Shown piece by piece: positions 20,122 to 32,775 of a DNA stretch of 64,000 bases. The translations under genes were made by a program, and so were the position numbers. Below the pieces are notes generated by a model. It was not told where the DNA came from. It saw only the letters and a program-made list of their open reading frames with translations, and searched no databases. Every line of letters starts with the position of its first letter. The first letter of the stretch is position 1. The DNA is taken from positions 11,735,589-11,799,588 of the forward strand of contig OY294048.1 in the NCBI GenBank assembly GCA_958510825.1, given 5' to 3'. This DNA comes from Brachypterus glaber. Taxonomy: Eukaryota; Arthropoda; Insecta; Coleoptera; Kateretidae.

Positions 20122-21164
20122 TACCCGGATATTTGGTATTGATTACGAGGAGCGCGCGGAAGTTTATTTTTTTATGAACATTCTGACATGGGTGACACTT
20201 ACTGTGTATAATGACACAAATTTGTAATTTATTATAAATAAGTTTTTCCCGAGCTGCAATTTAATCGTGAGGTAATTTATTGTTGAACGTGCGAAAAAGA
20301 TATAGGTTTGTCTTAGAAATGTAATGTTTCAAAGCACTTATCATCAAAATAATAGCATACAAAAATGTATGCCAGTTGTAACATTCCGTCGATGAAAATT
20401 GAAAATCCTCAGGGTTTATAGAAAATTGGAAGTTGTAAAGTTGCCAAGCGAGCCTACAAAGAGAAAGAACTATTTACCAAAGGTGTTCGAGGATATAAAA
20501 TCCAAAATTTTAGTACAAGATAAAAATATTTTTAGCATATATGAAACCAAAAATGTTTTTGGTTAAAGATTGCGCATGTTATGTTATTCCGAATTTTTAA
20601 CAATGTTCAATAGTAGACCTTTTTAATGGCAAAGAAATTGAGTTTTCTAAACCAAATATAAATACTAATAAATGCATTAAGAAATCATACATTCTTTAAT
20701 TATGCTCTACTTATGTACTTCGGTAGACATAGAACGTTCATTTTCAGATTATAAATATACTTTTGGTAAAAGAAGACGAAGCTTAATAGCCGAAAACATG
20801 GAGAAAATCTTGATGATATATTTTTATATTCAACAATAATATTAATTAATTATGTTTAAAAATATGGGTACATTTAGTTTTAGAACATGTAAATATTTTG
20901 TAAAATACACATAATATAGTTTTTTGTTGCTTTACCTTTGATATTTATATAGTTAAATAAAATATAAATCTTTTGTAATACTAAAAGTATAGTTATTTTC
21001 CCGTGTTATAATAATAATACACCTCTTTAACATAGTCGACAAGTTACCCCATGAATAATAACTATCGCGAGATGGTTAAGAAAGTGTGTCATTAATCTTT
21101 AAAAACTTTTTTTTACAAGTAACATTTGCGCGACCCTCGTAATCAATACCAAATATCCGGGGTA
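20122..21164 (+). mobile_element. hAT transposon remnant, copy A
   Basis: Inverted ends TACCCGGATATTTGGTATTG and CAATACCAAATATCCGGGGTA. The interior keeps the dimerisation end of a hAT transposase (20702-20839) and a decayed upstream part. A TATG junction at 21164 joins it to the next duplicate. An 8-bp duplication, expected for hAT, is not evident. Confidence 0.75.
20702..20839 (+). CDS. hAT transposase C-terminal dimerisation fragment, copy A
   Basis: A 45-residue open frame too short for a usual gene call. It contains SVDIERSFSDYKYTFGKRRR followed by SLIAENMEKILMIYFYIQQ, which matches the hAT-family C-terminal pattern (S-D/E-R-x-F-S ... R-R-x-L ... N-x-E-x-L). In intact elements this segment mediates transposase dimerisation. 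The catalytic part is absent, so this is a fossil. A near-identical frame is in copy B. Confidence 0.8.
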   Translation: MLYLCTSVDIERSFSDYKYTFGKRRRSLIAENMEKILMIYFYIQQ

Positions 21165-21508
21165 TGTTCATGACTCATAGAGAAAGACTTTAATTTTTTT
21201 TTTTAATTATTTCCCTTTTCAAAAAACGAATAATTAATAAAAAAAACAATATTTTTGTGTTAACTATTCGTTTTTTAAAAAGAGAAACAATTTTCAAAAA
21301 ACTTAAGTCCTTCTCCATGGGTCATGTACCATGACCAAGTGACTCACTGAGTATTTACAGCGTCGACATGACATTCCGCTTGGTGAACAATAGTTTAAAG
21401 TGTCTATTTACTTAAAAAAAGAGTTTTTTAAAATTCTAATTGTTGCATGCCCCCCCCCCCCCCTAAATGGCTACTTTGATCCGACCCGTGGTTATTAGTA
21501 ATAATTAA
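21165..21508. repeat. Left-truncated foldback copy without SINE (start of tandem duplicate)
   Basis: It corresponds to 19490-20121 minus the SINE. The site where the SINE sits in copy A reads AACAATATTTTTGTGTTAAC here (21246-21265), an empty site. The duplicate starts at a TATG shared by both parents of the junction. Confidence 0.82.
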
Positions 21509-22525
21509 TACCCGGATATTTGGTATTGATTACGAGGGGCGCGCGGAAGTTTATTTTTTTATGAACATTCTGACATGGGTGACACTTACTGTGTATAATG
21601 ACACAAATTTGTAATTTATTATAAATAAGTTTTTCCCGAGCTGCAATTTAATCGTGAGGTAATTTATTGTTGAACGTGCGAAAAAGATATAGGTTTGTCT
21701 TAGAAATGTAATGTTTCAAAGCACTTATCATCAAAATAATAGCATACAAAAATGTATGCCAGTTGTAACATTCCGTCGATGAAAATTGAAAATCCTCAGG
21801 GTTTATAGAAAATTGGAAGTTGTAAAGTTGCCAAGCGAGCCTACAAAGAGAAAGAACTATTTACCAAAGGTGTTCGAGGATATAAAATCCAAAATTTTAG
21901 TACAAGATAAAAATATTTTTAGCATATATGAAACCAAAAATGTTTTTGGTTTAAAGATTGCGCATGTTATGTTATTCCGAATTTTTAACAATGTTCAATA
22001 GTAGACCTTTTTAATGGCAAAGAAATTGAGTTTTCTAAACCAAATATAAATACTAATAAATGCATTAAGAAATCATACATTCTTTAATTATGCTCTACTT
22101 ATGTACTTCGGTAGACATAGAACGTTCATTTTCAGATTATAAATATACTTTTGGTAAAAGAAGACGAAGCTTAATAGCCAAAAATATGGAGAAAATCTTG
22201 ATGATATATTTTTATTTTCAACAATAATATTAATTAATTATGTTTAAAAATATGGGTATATTTAATTTTAGAACGCACATGTAAATATTTTGTAAATATA
22301 AAAAGTTTTTTGTTGTTTTACCTTTGATACTGATATAGTTATAAATCTTTTGTAATACTAAAAGTCTAGATAATTCCCGTGTCATAATATCGCTACACCT
22401 GTTTAACATGAATGAATAATAACTCTCACGGGATGGTTAAGAAAGTGTGCCATTAATCTTTAAAAACTTTTTTTTATAAGTAACATTTGCGCAACCCTCG
22501 TAATCAATACTAAATATCCGGGGTA
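21509..22525 (+). mobile_element. hAT transposon remnant, copy B (tandem duplicate)
   Basis: About 97 per cent similar by eye to 20122-21164, with the same inverted ends. A 71-codon frame (21786-22001) is open here but frameshifted in copy A by one T in GTTTTTGGTTTAAAG. I cannot match that frame to a known transposase segment. Confidence 0.75.
22090..22227 (+). CDS. hAT transposase C-terminal dimerisation fragment, copy B
   Basis: 45 residues, differing from copy A by AKN for AEN and FQQ for IQQ near the end. Both copies keep the frame open, which may only mean that the duplication is recent. Confidence 0.8.
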   Translation: MLYLCTSVDIERSFSDYKYTFGKRRRSLIAKNMEKILMIYFYFQQ

Positions 22526-23767
22526 TGGTAATAATAATAATAATATTTTTCGTATTAGATATATTAGTTATTTCCTGAATGGGGAAAAAATATAAAATTT
22601 ATACATTGTTGTGTAAATATAGATTCTATTGTATCTGTTCAGATATAATAGAATCTATATTTGAATTTATTTATGAGTCCAAATGAGTCATTAAGACTCA
22701 TAAACGAATATTTTACGAAGTGGCTATTTTCACGTCCTACGTCACATGACCTTATTATTTGGTTTGTTTCGGATTTTTCTTGTTTAAAAAAATGCAAAAT
22801 TATGAAAACAAAATTTTAATTCACCAACCAACCATTTCTCCATGTAAGAATTCGGAATTTAGAAAATTAAAAAAAAAAGTATGTTCCGAGCAATTTTGGA
22901 AAAGTAAGTATTTTCTATAAATTTAAGTGTGCACAATCTTATTATATTGCGCATTTAGCACAAAACCTGATATATTCCTTTCGCAAAAAATGTTTTTACT
23001 TCAGTGTAAATTATTTTTTATAGTGTAGCAAAACTCGACATGCTCTCAGAATATAGTCAAGTCATGTCGTGGAAACCTCATTTTTCTGCTTAATTTGAGA
23101 TTTTCTTTGTGTCTTATTATTACAATTTGCTCCTGTTACGTTTAGCAAGATGTTAACCCCAGAATTCTCCTGTCTACGTTTTGTTTTATTGCTTTCCCCT
23201 TTCAATCAGATAAAAAGTGGGAAAGCCTCGTGTTAATAAAAAAAATTGTTTTACTGAGACCACCTATGAACGAAAAATTTTACACAGTTGCCCCCGAGAA
23301 GCTATCATGATTTATTTTTCTAACTACCTATTTATCGTTTTATTATATGTTTCGCCATGGAAAATATAAACTTTGGACTTGTATATAAGTTAAATAAATA
23401 AGAATAAACTTTTGCTCGTGGATAATATCCTACTTAACTCACTAGCTATGTAAATAACTATTACCTTCATAAATTCAGCAACATAAAAATGTAAAAAACT
23501 AAAGAACGACTTTAAAACAGGATAATAAAGGTAGAATGCATTTTATATTTTATCTAAAGATAAATTTTATGGCCTCCTTTTTACGTTTTCTTTCTTACTT
23601 TGCACAATATGCTCTTCCTCGACATTATACACAAATAGATGTTTTAATATTTTATGCTAATATAATATAGTTCATAATATTATAAAAAAATTAAAAATAA
23701 AATATATATTATAAAGAACTTTCACTTTCGGGTTTAGACCGTGTTAATGGATTTTCACTTTCCGACG
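22526..23767. other. No gene; one 16-bp-arm hairpin
   Basis: AAATATAGATTCTATT at 22615-22630 pairs with AATAGAATCTATATTT at 22647-22662. The rest is AT-rich with no feature I can support. Confidence 0.5.
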
Positions 23768-23967
23768 NNNNNNNNNNNNNNNNNNNNNNNNNNNNNNNNN
23801 NNNNNNNNNNNNNNNNNNNNNNNNNNNNNNNNNNNNNNNNNNNNNNNNNNNNNNNNNNNNNNNNNNNNNNNNNNNNNNNNNNNNNNNNNNNNNNNNNNNN
23901 NNNNNNNNNNNNNNNNNNNNNNNNNNNNNNNNNNNNNNNNNNNNNNNNNNNNNNNNNNNNNNNNNNN
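23768..23967. other. Assembly gap (200 N)
   Basis: A run of exactly 200 N, a conventional size for a scaffold gap of unknown length. Frames drawn through it are meaningless. Confidence 0.99.
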
Positions 23968-24103
23968 GAAATGTAAAACAGTACAATTTTACTGCCTTAT
24001 ATGGCAGCATAACCACAGAAATGTAATTTAACAAGTAAACTCAAGTTTGAATTTATTTAGGAATAGGCAACCCATTAAACAGCTATGTATTGTATTATAT
24101 GTA
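23968..24103. repeat. Truncated copy of family R4, identical to 32776-32911
   Basis: All 136 bases immediately right of the gap match 32776-32911, then the two diverge. The other family member (60716-61084) differs at many positions, so perfect identity beside a gap is suspicious. Confidence 0.85.
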
Positions 24104-25261
24104 TTTTAATGTTTAGTATTCCTTGTTTTATACAGACCATTTTTTTTTTTGGTAGGACGTTATATGTAATTTATGTATAATAAATATATATATCAATATA
24201 AAATAAGTACTACATTTTAAAATAATGTTTTTCTGTATTACTAGAAATGAAATACCTACGTTACTTCGCTAGTTTAGCGATAGAGGGTAGGGCTGTTTTT
24301 CGTTTTCTATTTTTTGACAGCTGACGTTTATTGAGACAATATTAAGTTAATAAATAAACTATTTATTTATAGTTTTCGGTGTAAAATACTAAGCAAAACA
24401 GGAAATGTAAATGTATATACTAGCTAAAGCTTAATGACAATTTTGATTATAGCAGGCATACATCAAAGAAATACACTGAAGTCAACAAACTTTAAAACTA
24501 TTTTTGGTTATTTGTCATATCAAGTTAGGTACCTTATACTGTTATGCATTTTTTTAACTTAAGTTAATTACGTTTAACCTAACTTCAAAGTAGTAATATA
24601 ATAACCTATAAAGTTGGAAGTAGTCACGTTTTATTTATCATAAATGCCAAAAAAATAATAATTAATTTTATATGTGATGTTATTTTATAAAAATACATGA
24701 ATAAATAAAAAAATAAATGTATTTAAAACTGTTTTGTCATAAAATTCAAGTCCAGAAATTCAAATATATAACTTTTTAGGGAGTTGCAGTTAATAATTAT
24801 TAATTTTTCAACTTTTGTGTATATATGTAATTAGCTAATTACTGAACGGTTGTGAGTAAAACTTGTTGTGGTTACCAGAAACTAACTTTAGATTTTTAGT
24901 ATCTGGGAAACACAAAAATTAGTCTTGTCCTTATCAGAGTTCTTGTCGCAGCAACCAGAAAAATTTTTGTTCCATTTTTTTTAGTGTAAATTTGACTTTA
25001 AAACACTGTGCGTTGCAGGAGCATAGACTATCGACATATTACACATACATATTACACATCTGTGGAATTGATAACACCATTGAGGTTATATGAAATGTGA
25101 TTTTGATATTTTATGGCTGTTAACATCTTCACATGTTACAGTTTTTGCGAGGTCCTTAATAATCTGTTGACAATTTCGATGCATTCTAATTTATTTTATT
25201 TGCAACTGTAAACATACATTACATGTAGCTAACGGGTGGAAAAAATACAGTTTCTACGCGT
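24104..25261. other. No gene recognised
   Basis: AT-rich; no open frame over 60 codons and no clear repeat partner. Confidence 0.45.
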
Positions 25262-25485
25262 TCTCAGATTCCACATTTTACATTTTATTAATTTTGTATG
25301 CAGTTCTAGGATATATTAAAATTTAATGCACTTTGCTTTAATTAAAACGAAATTATATCAGTATGAAGTATGAAGTTTAAAAGTAATTTGCATACTAGGC
25401 AAGTGGAGAAATGGCGCGTGGATGTATATATTCGTTTTATAATAATTTTTAAAAAATATTACAGTTAACTAGTTAAAGTACTCAT

Positions 25486-25532
<47 letters not shown>

Positions 25533-25785
25533 CTTTTTTCCTGTGGGAGAGAGAGAGAGAGACAGAGTGTATTTTCACTGAAAATGTATCAGTAAAATCC
25601 AGTAAGTTACAATTTGTAACAACGAATATAATATAAATCTTTGTCGTTTTCCATTTGTCTAATATGCATATTACTCCAAAACTTCATATTCATACACTTA
25701 ATTGGAAAATTTGGTTTAATTAAAGCCCTTTATAGGACATATCCTAGAACTACATGCAAAATTAGTACCTTTAAAATGTTGAATC
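25262..25785. repeat. Foldback-like inverted repeat with CT/GA microsatellite at its centre
   Basis: 25262-25390 and 25665-25785 are diverged reverse complements, sharing the TTCTAGGATAT and TTTAATTAAA blocks. The centre holds (CT)n at 25491-25529 and (GA)n at 25547-25561, which themselves face each other. A single-arm relative is at 33160-33300. Confidence 0.7.
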
Positions 25786-26166
25786 TGAAAATGTGAAAAC
25801 AATTATTTTTTTCACCCTGTCACTGCACTCCTAAAGCGTGAATAGGTTTGATAAGAGTGTAGCTAAAGTCTGACCATGGATCATGGTAGAAAATGGTCTT
25901 GATATTATTTGATGTTTTGTTTTAATGAAATAGGCCTACTGTAGGCTACCTACAGGGGAAGTATTCTTTTTTTGGCAGCAATATTTTATTTATGTTAATA
26001 GTATATAATAGAATGCGTAGCATTAAATACCTTCACGACTTGTTTTTAAATTACGGTATGAGTTCGGCTAAATTTTAAAATATGCTTTTAAACGTCTGGT
26101 AACGATCGCAGCCGAATTGAATTGCAGGAAATATTTTTTTCCTACGATCCTCTATGAAAATGACAT
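25786..26166. other. No gene; edge motif near 25997
   Basis: 25997-26048 (AATAGTATATAATAGAATGC...) resembles 47652-47708, a boundary motif seen at several repeats. Otherwise nothing. Confidence 0.45.
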
Positions 26167-26170
26167 ATAG

Positions 26171-27340
26171 TGTAGTGAAGTGGTTTTTTACTATTAAATA
26201 TTTTTCTACTAATGTAGTGATGTCGAATTCTATCACTAATTTAGTGATGTGGTATATAATTCGGTTATAGCCGAGCAGTTAATTATAACTTTTATGATAA
26301 CTTACTCAGTTAGGTTGGCCATACAATCTTCTGTCATATTTAAAGTATACCCGAGCGGAGAATATACTTAACCACTTATCACTTTATTCGGGAGCGGGTA
26401 TTCTAGGAGACGGCGCTTTGGAAACAGATAAAACGATTTCTTCTTAACTTAAGAATAATATATTAAATAAATGTGAATAAATTCTTCAAGAACATGAAAG
26501 ATCAATTCTTACTTCTAAGACCTATTTCTATGCAAAGCCCTTAAATTCTAATTTCCATTATATATTAGTTTTCCATTAAATACTACTAACTTAAAACATT
26601 CTATGTTTGAAATCCCAACTATTCGCAATCATTTTCAAATCCCATTTTATTTTACACATTTTTCTTAGTGTATATTAAAACTGGTTCGTATAAGTCATTT
26701 AAATTATTTTACAAAATATTTTTCAAAGTTAATTAATATTCGTCAAAATTTCTATCAGTGTTCAAACTATCAATATTTATAAGTGTCCAAAATTATTTCT
26801 ATGTCTGAAAATACGAGTCTCAAAATTTTTCTAAGTTTTAAAACTATTTTTAATTCAAGAATAAATCTCAAAATAAATTCTCACAGAAACTACATTTTCA
26901 CTTTTGAATTTGCCATAGTGACACCCTGAATAAAACTGAATAATTATGAATCTTTTCATGAGTTTATATACCCAATAAGAAGGTCACTAGTTAAATTTAT
27001 TTGACAATGCTATTAGCGCAAAATATCTACAAAGATACCGCGAATATTTAATCACCCCGACAAAAGAGTTTCAGTCTCATCAATTTGCAAGCTAATTGCT
27101 ATTTCTGACATCTGAAACGATCATTTTGACCGTAAATTAAATTTTTATAAACAATTTAGATATACTAGACAACTTTTAAGTTATACCGACAAGAATTACC
27201 GAGGAGGGGTCCGATGTAATGTAGGTCAAACCGGACTTTACCGAAGCCGAATCTCGTGAAGCCAGATTGTATCATAGCGCAATATTAAAGAAATATTATT
27301 TTAAAATTTTAACTACATATAAAATATTCGGATCATAACA
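26171..27340 (-). repeat. 3' LTR (left copy)
   Basis: From about 26240 to 27340 it matches 31331-32432 with essentially one substitution that I noticed (CAGATAAA versus CATATAAA). The outer 42 bases or so differ: here TGTAGTGA occurs twice (26171 and 26213) with an extra stretch between, whereas the right LTR has one. Confidence 0.9.
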
Positions 27341-27343
27341 TAG

Positions 27344-27353
27344 CTCTCCCCCT
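27344..27353 (-). other. Polypurine tract
   Basis: The minus strand reads AGGGGGAGAG six bases or so before the LTR start TGTTATG, the expected place for plus-strand DNA priming. Confidence 0.8.
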
Positions 27354-30300
27354 AATTTTTGAAAAATGATAAGCATTTTTCAAAAAGAAAATGTGCAACA
27401 TTTTCCTGTTCGGTTCTTGCTTAAGTTGGAATTTCAAAACACATTACAAAGACCAAAAACCTATATCTAAATCATAAAAACAACTAAAACATTACTTTTA
27501 CGAACAACAAGTTATAACCTCCTTATACGTTTTATAGTTAATAATTTACATTATTACTTACATCAACTTCAATAAAAAAAATCTTTACTACGTATTGACA
27601 AACTTGCTAAGTTATACAGTTTAATAACTGGAACTTCGTACCTTTAAAAAATAAGTTATACCATTAATGAATAACCCCTTACATATTTCAACAAAAATAA
27701 AGTTCAATATTCATATAGCCACTTATTGGACTAGGTATTTATAATCATTCGTAACTTACTATATTCGAACTATCCCTCGTATTGATACAACTTCTACTAC
27801 TTTTCCGAGAATCTCTAACTCATTTTAAAAATAAATTCATTTATTTCAAAAAAATATACTTAGTATTCGCAAAATTTATTGCGACCAACCCCACTCACTA
27901 TTTGTCGACTATTTATCGGTGCCTATCTTATACTTCATAAAAAACTACCCATTTTTTTTTTTTAGTTTTGAAACAAAAATTCATTCCTCCACTTGGGTAA
28001 CATCACGGCTCCTGTCACCAGGTTACATGGCAATTTTCTTTGGTAACTGCAAATTATTGCGAATTAACCAAGACTGTTTGGTTCTGTGTTAAAAACACTA
28101 CCTAACCCCCTGATTTAAAGTTTGAGTCTTTACTTAATTGTAATACTTTTTGTCAAATTTCTTACTATTTCCAGATTTTAATAATCGTACTATCGTAATA
28201 CTCTTTGCGAAATTTTGCGCATATTTTCGTAAATTTCTTACAATTTTTCAAAAACCCAAAACTCCAAATCTGCACCATTTTATAACTTCCACTTTTGCTT
28301 AAGTAGCAAATTTAAAAACATAAAGGACTATGTCCTTCTTCAAACTTTTCATGTAACAACCAAGTGTTACTTATTATAACACCAATTTCTCGGACCTTTA
28401 ATATAATACGTCAATATATTATACTCCCAACTCGATATTTAACTTTACGTAACGTATCCCTCTAATATCCTAACTTTCTACGTAAATTCCAAGATAAAAC
28501 CTAATAAAAATAAGCCTACATTGCAATGAATCGCAGGCGTTCTCAAGTTATCATATAAATGCTTTGAGACAGAATAAATTTATTTGGTTTACTTTAAACT
28601 ACGTTAAGCTGTTTGACGATATATTACGCCTTTTTTTTTACCAACTGGTTAATTATTTTTTTACATAACATAACCCTCATAACCCACATATATTCCAAAC
28701 TTTTACGTAAATTATAATAAAAAATCATCCTACATTGTAGGCGTTTTAAGTTATTGTAATAACTTTTCTGAGACCTTTCCGATATTTTATTTTATTTACA
28801 CTCTATATTACTATAGGCAGAAAGACTACGTTAGCCTTCTGAAAGTAAAAGCTTAATAAATATATTTATTGTTAGTTACATATATGCGATATACGCACAC
28901 CTTTTATACGATATTTCGAATTCACCAAAAATACTAAAAAACAAAAACATAACTCATTATTGAACTTCATTTTGTTTATACATATGTTTTACCCAATATA
29001 CCAAAAATTGTATCTTTCATTAAAAAACATTACTGGTATTTTAATATCCCCAACCAAAATAAATTTAATAATATATAACTTGCTGCCTTAATTTATTTTT
29101 GAACTGGACTTTTAAAACCTATGATAACCTTTAACCTTAGTTTTTTCACAAAAAAAAACTGTTACTCAAATACATTTTAAAACCAATACAACTTTTTAAC
29201 CTTTGTCCACAGAAAACTATTTTTGTTATAATTTTCATAAAATAAAACTGGCTTTCCCTATTTTTACAATTATTTAAATGGGAAAGCAAAAGATGCGACC
29301 ATCTGTGACAATATGTGACTGTCTATCTCTTTGTGCAATAAATATCTTGCCTAAACAAAATAAAGTTATATAAACCAACGATAAAACTGTAAATTCCATA
29401 AAAAAAAATAATTAAATACACGGAGAAAAATATAGTTACTTTCAGTTTGGCCAGTACTGAACAAACAGTATTTTTCCATAAAACTGTAGGTTTTCTCAGA
29501 TTATACTAAACAAATTCGCTTTGACTTAAAATTATTTTTAAAAAACTATAGACTGAAATTAAGAACAAAAACAAAATATTATTTCGAAAGAACAAAAAAA
29601 AAATCTGAGAAAATAACCAAAAATACTCATCACGTTTGGGGTAGCTAATCCCATACGAATAAATACTTTTTTTTATAAACTGATTATTCACATCTTCAAT
29701 AAGATAGATAAAATTGTTTTATAAATATACTAAGATAAAAAATGAAGTCACAAAATAAACCATTAAATTTTCAAATCGTAAACACTATTAATTTTTATTA
29801 CATAAACACTTTCAAAGACCCAGCGTGCACCTGTGGGTGAAGAGAGACTTACGTATTTCCTATACACTGAAAGCAACATTACAAAATTATAATAAAGTGG
29901 TTCTTAAAATATTTTTTTTATAATAAAAAAAATCAGAAATCAACTAAACATTTTTCAAGATATTTAAACTACATCCAAGTAGGCATTCCTTACATATAAA
30001 ACCTCGACATTTTTTTGGTAATTTTAAAACATTTTGTTTAAGTTTTCTCACCGAATTACAATAATAAAAAAAAATTAAATATTTCTGTATCCATTAAAAT
30101 AACAATCAAATTCCAGTTAAAAAAAAAATTAATAAATGATAACCGTTAAAAAAAAAACATACTAGGTACACTTTAATAAAAAAAAATTAATATTTCTATA
30201 AAATAAAATTCAAAATTTAGTTTTTCAGAAAAAATCATACTGTAGATACACGTTAATAATAAAAAGTCAAATTTAAATTTCCCAAATAAAAAATAATCAA

Positions 30301-31280
30301 AAAAAAAAATATATATTCCTTTTTTTTTAATATTTCTTAAAAAAAAAATCTGTACTATTTAATGAAGAAAAAAAAATCATTTATAAGTTCCAAAAAAGTA
30401 AAAAAAAATCTGAGAATAATTATAATTTAAAAAAAAAACATAGTACGCTTTAATAAAAATATCATTTAAAAAAAAAATAATAAAATACAAACCTAAAAAA
30501 AAAAATTACGTTTTTTTTTTAAGTACGCTAAAAAAAATATCGAAAAAATAAAAATATCCTGAAAAATTATTCCATTAAATAAAATAAGGTACACGCTAAT
30601 GAATAAAACTAAATATATATTTTCTTTCCGTCCAGTTCAAATTAAAATTATCAAATACTCTAAACCTAAGTATATTCATTTCTTTCTGACAAAGGAAAAT
30701 ACTATTGAAAAAATATTGCTTAAGTATCAAATCGTATTTTTATACTTTATTTTAAAGACAAAAAATTCTACCATTGTAATATAATTAAAATTAAAAAGCC
30801 AAAAAATCAACAAAAAACACTCATAATTTCCAAAAATTTTAAATACGATTTCATACTTTACAAATCTACAACGAATAACTCGAGAAAAAACATACCAACA
30901 TTTTTGAAAAACAAAAAAAAAACAATCTTCCCTTCAACTGACATTTTTCTATAGCCCATAAAATTCTGCAATTTTTTTTTTAAATATCACTCTTCTTTCC
31001 TATTCATGATGTGGCCAATTTTTGATGCTATCTACTTTTCCAAAATTCTACTTGCCTTTTCTGCCATTATTCAAGCTTCTGAAGTCTCTGTTCCCTTAGC
31101 CTATTTTTGATTTTAAGCAAAAATAATCCAGTCTCACATCAAAAACGATTTTTTAAATTTATTTCTCATAAAAAATAAAATCATTCATATTACCGACTCT
31201 TTTGTCATAATTTCGTTTCTTATTTGATTTTTTTTTATTAATTACTTCTGCACAAAAATTTCTGCTTTAAAATCGCTTTT

Positions 31281-31302
31281 GTCCCGTATGACTTGAACAC
31301 CA
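31281..31302 (-). other. Primer-binding site
   Basis: The minus strand reads TGGTGTTCAAGTCATACGG one or two bases after the LTR end (ACA). Its complement ends in CCA like a tRNA 3' end. I cannot name the tRNA. Confidence 0.65.
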
Positions 31303-31303
31303 T

Positions 31304-32432
31304 TGTAGTGAAGTTGAAAATCTATCACTAATTTAGTGATGTGGTATATAATTCGGTTATAGCCGAGCAGTTAATTATAACTTTTATGATAACTTACTCA
31401 GTTAGGTTGGCCATACAATCTTCTGTCATATTTAAAGTATACCCGAGCGGAGAATATACTTAACCACTTATCACTTTATTCGGGAGCGGGTATTCTAGGA
31501 GACGGCGCTTTGGAAACATATAAAACGATTTCTTCTTAACTTAAGAATAATATATTAAATAAATGTGAATAAATTCTTCAAGAACATGAAAGATCAATTC
31601 TTACTTCTAAGACCTATTTCTATGCAAAGCCCTTAAATTCTAATTTCCATTATATATTAGTTTTCCATTAAATACTACTAACTTAAAACATTCTATGTTT
31701 GAAATCCCAACTATTCGCAATCATTTTCAAATCCCATTTTATTTTACACATTTTTCTTAGTGTATATTAAAACTGGTTCGTATAAGTCATTTAAATTATT
31801 TTACAAAATATTTTTCAAAGTTAATTAATATTCGTCAAAATTTCTATCAGTGTTCAAACTATCAATATTTATAAGTGTCCAAAATTATTTCTATGTCTGA
31901 AAATACGAGTCTCAAAATTTTTCTAAGTTTTAAAACTATTTTTAATTCAAGAATAAATCTCAAAATAAATTCTCACAGAAACTACATTTTCACTTTTGAA
32001 TTTGCCATAGTGACACCCTGAATAAAACTGAATAATTATGAATCTTTTCATGAGTTTATATACCCAATAAGAAGGTCACTAGTTAAATTTATTTGACAAT
32101 GCTATTAGCGCAAAATATCTACAAAGATACCGCGAATATTTAATCACCCCGACAAAAGAGTTTCAGTCTCATCAATTTGCAAGCTAATTGCTATTTCTGA
32201 CATCTGAAACGATCATTTTGACCGTAAATTAAATTTTTATAAACAATTTAGATATACTAGACAACTTTTAAGTTATACCGACAAGAATTACCGAGGAGGG
32301 GTCCGATGTAATGTAGGTCAAACCGGACTTTACCGAAGCCGAATCTCGTGAAGCCAGATTGTATCATAGCGCAATATTAAAGAAATATTATTTTAAAATT
32401 TTAACTACATATAAAATATTCGGATCATAACA
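31304..32432 (-). repeat. 5' LTR (right copy)
   Basis: 1129 bp, reading TGTTATGATCCG... on the minus strand and ending ...CACTACA. Should contain the promoter, but I cannot point to a TATA box with confidence. Confidence 0.9.
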
Positions 32433-32436
32433 ATAG

Positions 32437-32775
32437 CACACTCTTTTGTTCTTTAGAAAACGCCTCATATCGCACTAGTTTGATATTTTTATATCACACT
32501 CGTGTGATATTTATGTAAGGAGGTTGGCCTAATTTTATTTCTATATTTACCTGGTAGATTCTACGAATTTTATTCACCTTGTTTTATAAACCATTTTCCA
32601 CCTTTTACCACAGCCTTTTATATCTTTTAAGTGTTTTAGTCCAAATATTTAACGTTACTATTTTGACCATTACTGTCTAGTCTAGACAGTCTAGATCTTA
32701 TAAAAATTACTTAATTTTTTATTTAGTTACCTTACATTACATAAAAAACATCAAAATGCACAGTGTTTTTCTTAG
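32437..32775. other. No gene; small palindromes
   Basis: TATCACAC-TCG-TGTGATA near 32492-32510 and CTGTCTAGTCTAGACAG near 32669-32685 are short palindromes. No other feature. Confidence 0.45.

Larger units (their letters stand above)
27341..31303 (-). other. Non-coding interior of the LTR element
   Basis: Very AT-rich; 29900-30560 has dense A runs on the plus strand (T runs in element sense). No gag, protease, reverse transcriptase or integrase motif could be found in any frame. Size and lack of coding fit a LARD-type derivative. Confidence 0.75.
26171..32432 (-). mobile_element. Non-autonomous LTR retrotransposon, 4-bp target duplication ATAG
   Basis: Two long terminal repeats (26171-27340, 31304-32432), TGT...ACA ends, and ATAG duplicated at 26167-26170 and 32433-32436. 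On the minus strand a TGG-initial primer-binding site follows the right LTR and a polypurine tract precedes the left LTR, so transcription runs right to left. The 3.96-kb interior has no frame above about 60 codons, so it must depend on another element's gag and pol. A 4-bp duplication suits Ty3/gypsy helpers (inference). LTRs are nearly identical, so the insertion is young. Confidence 0.92.

Noticed and set aside
23741..24034. 96-codon frames across the N gap
   Set aside because: Made of unknown residues.
26213..26213. LTR start at 26213 or 26248
   Set aside because: Only a start at 26171 gives a matching 4-bp target duplication (ATAG) with the right end.
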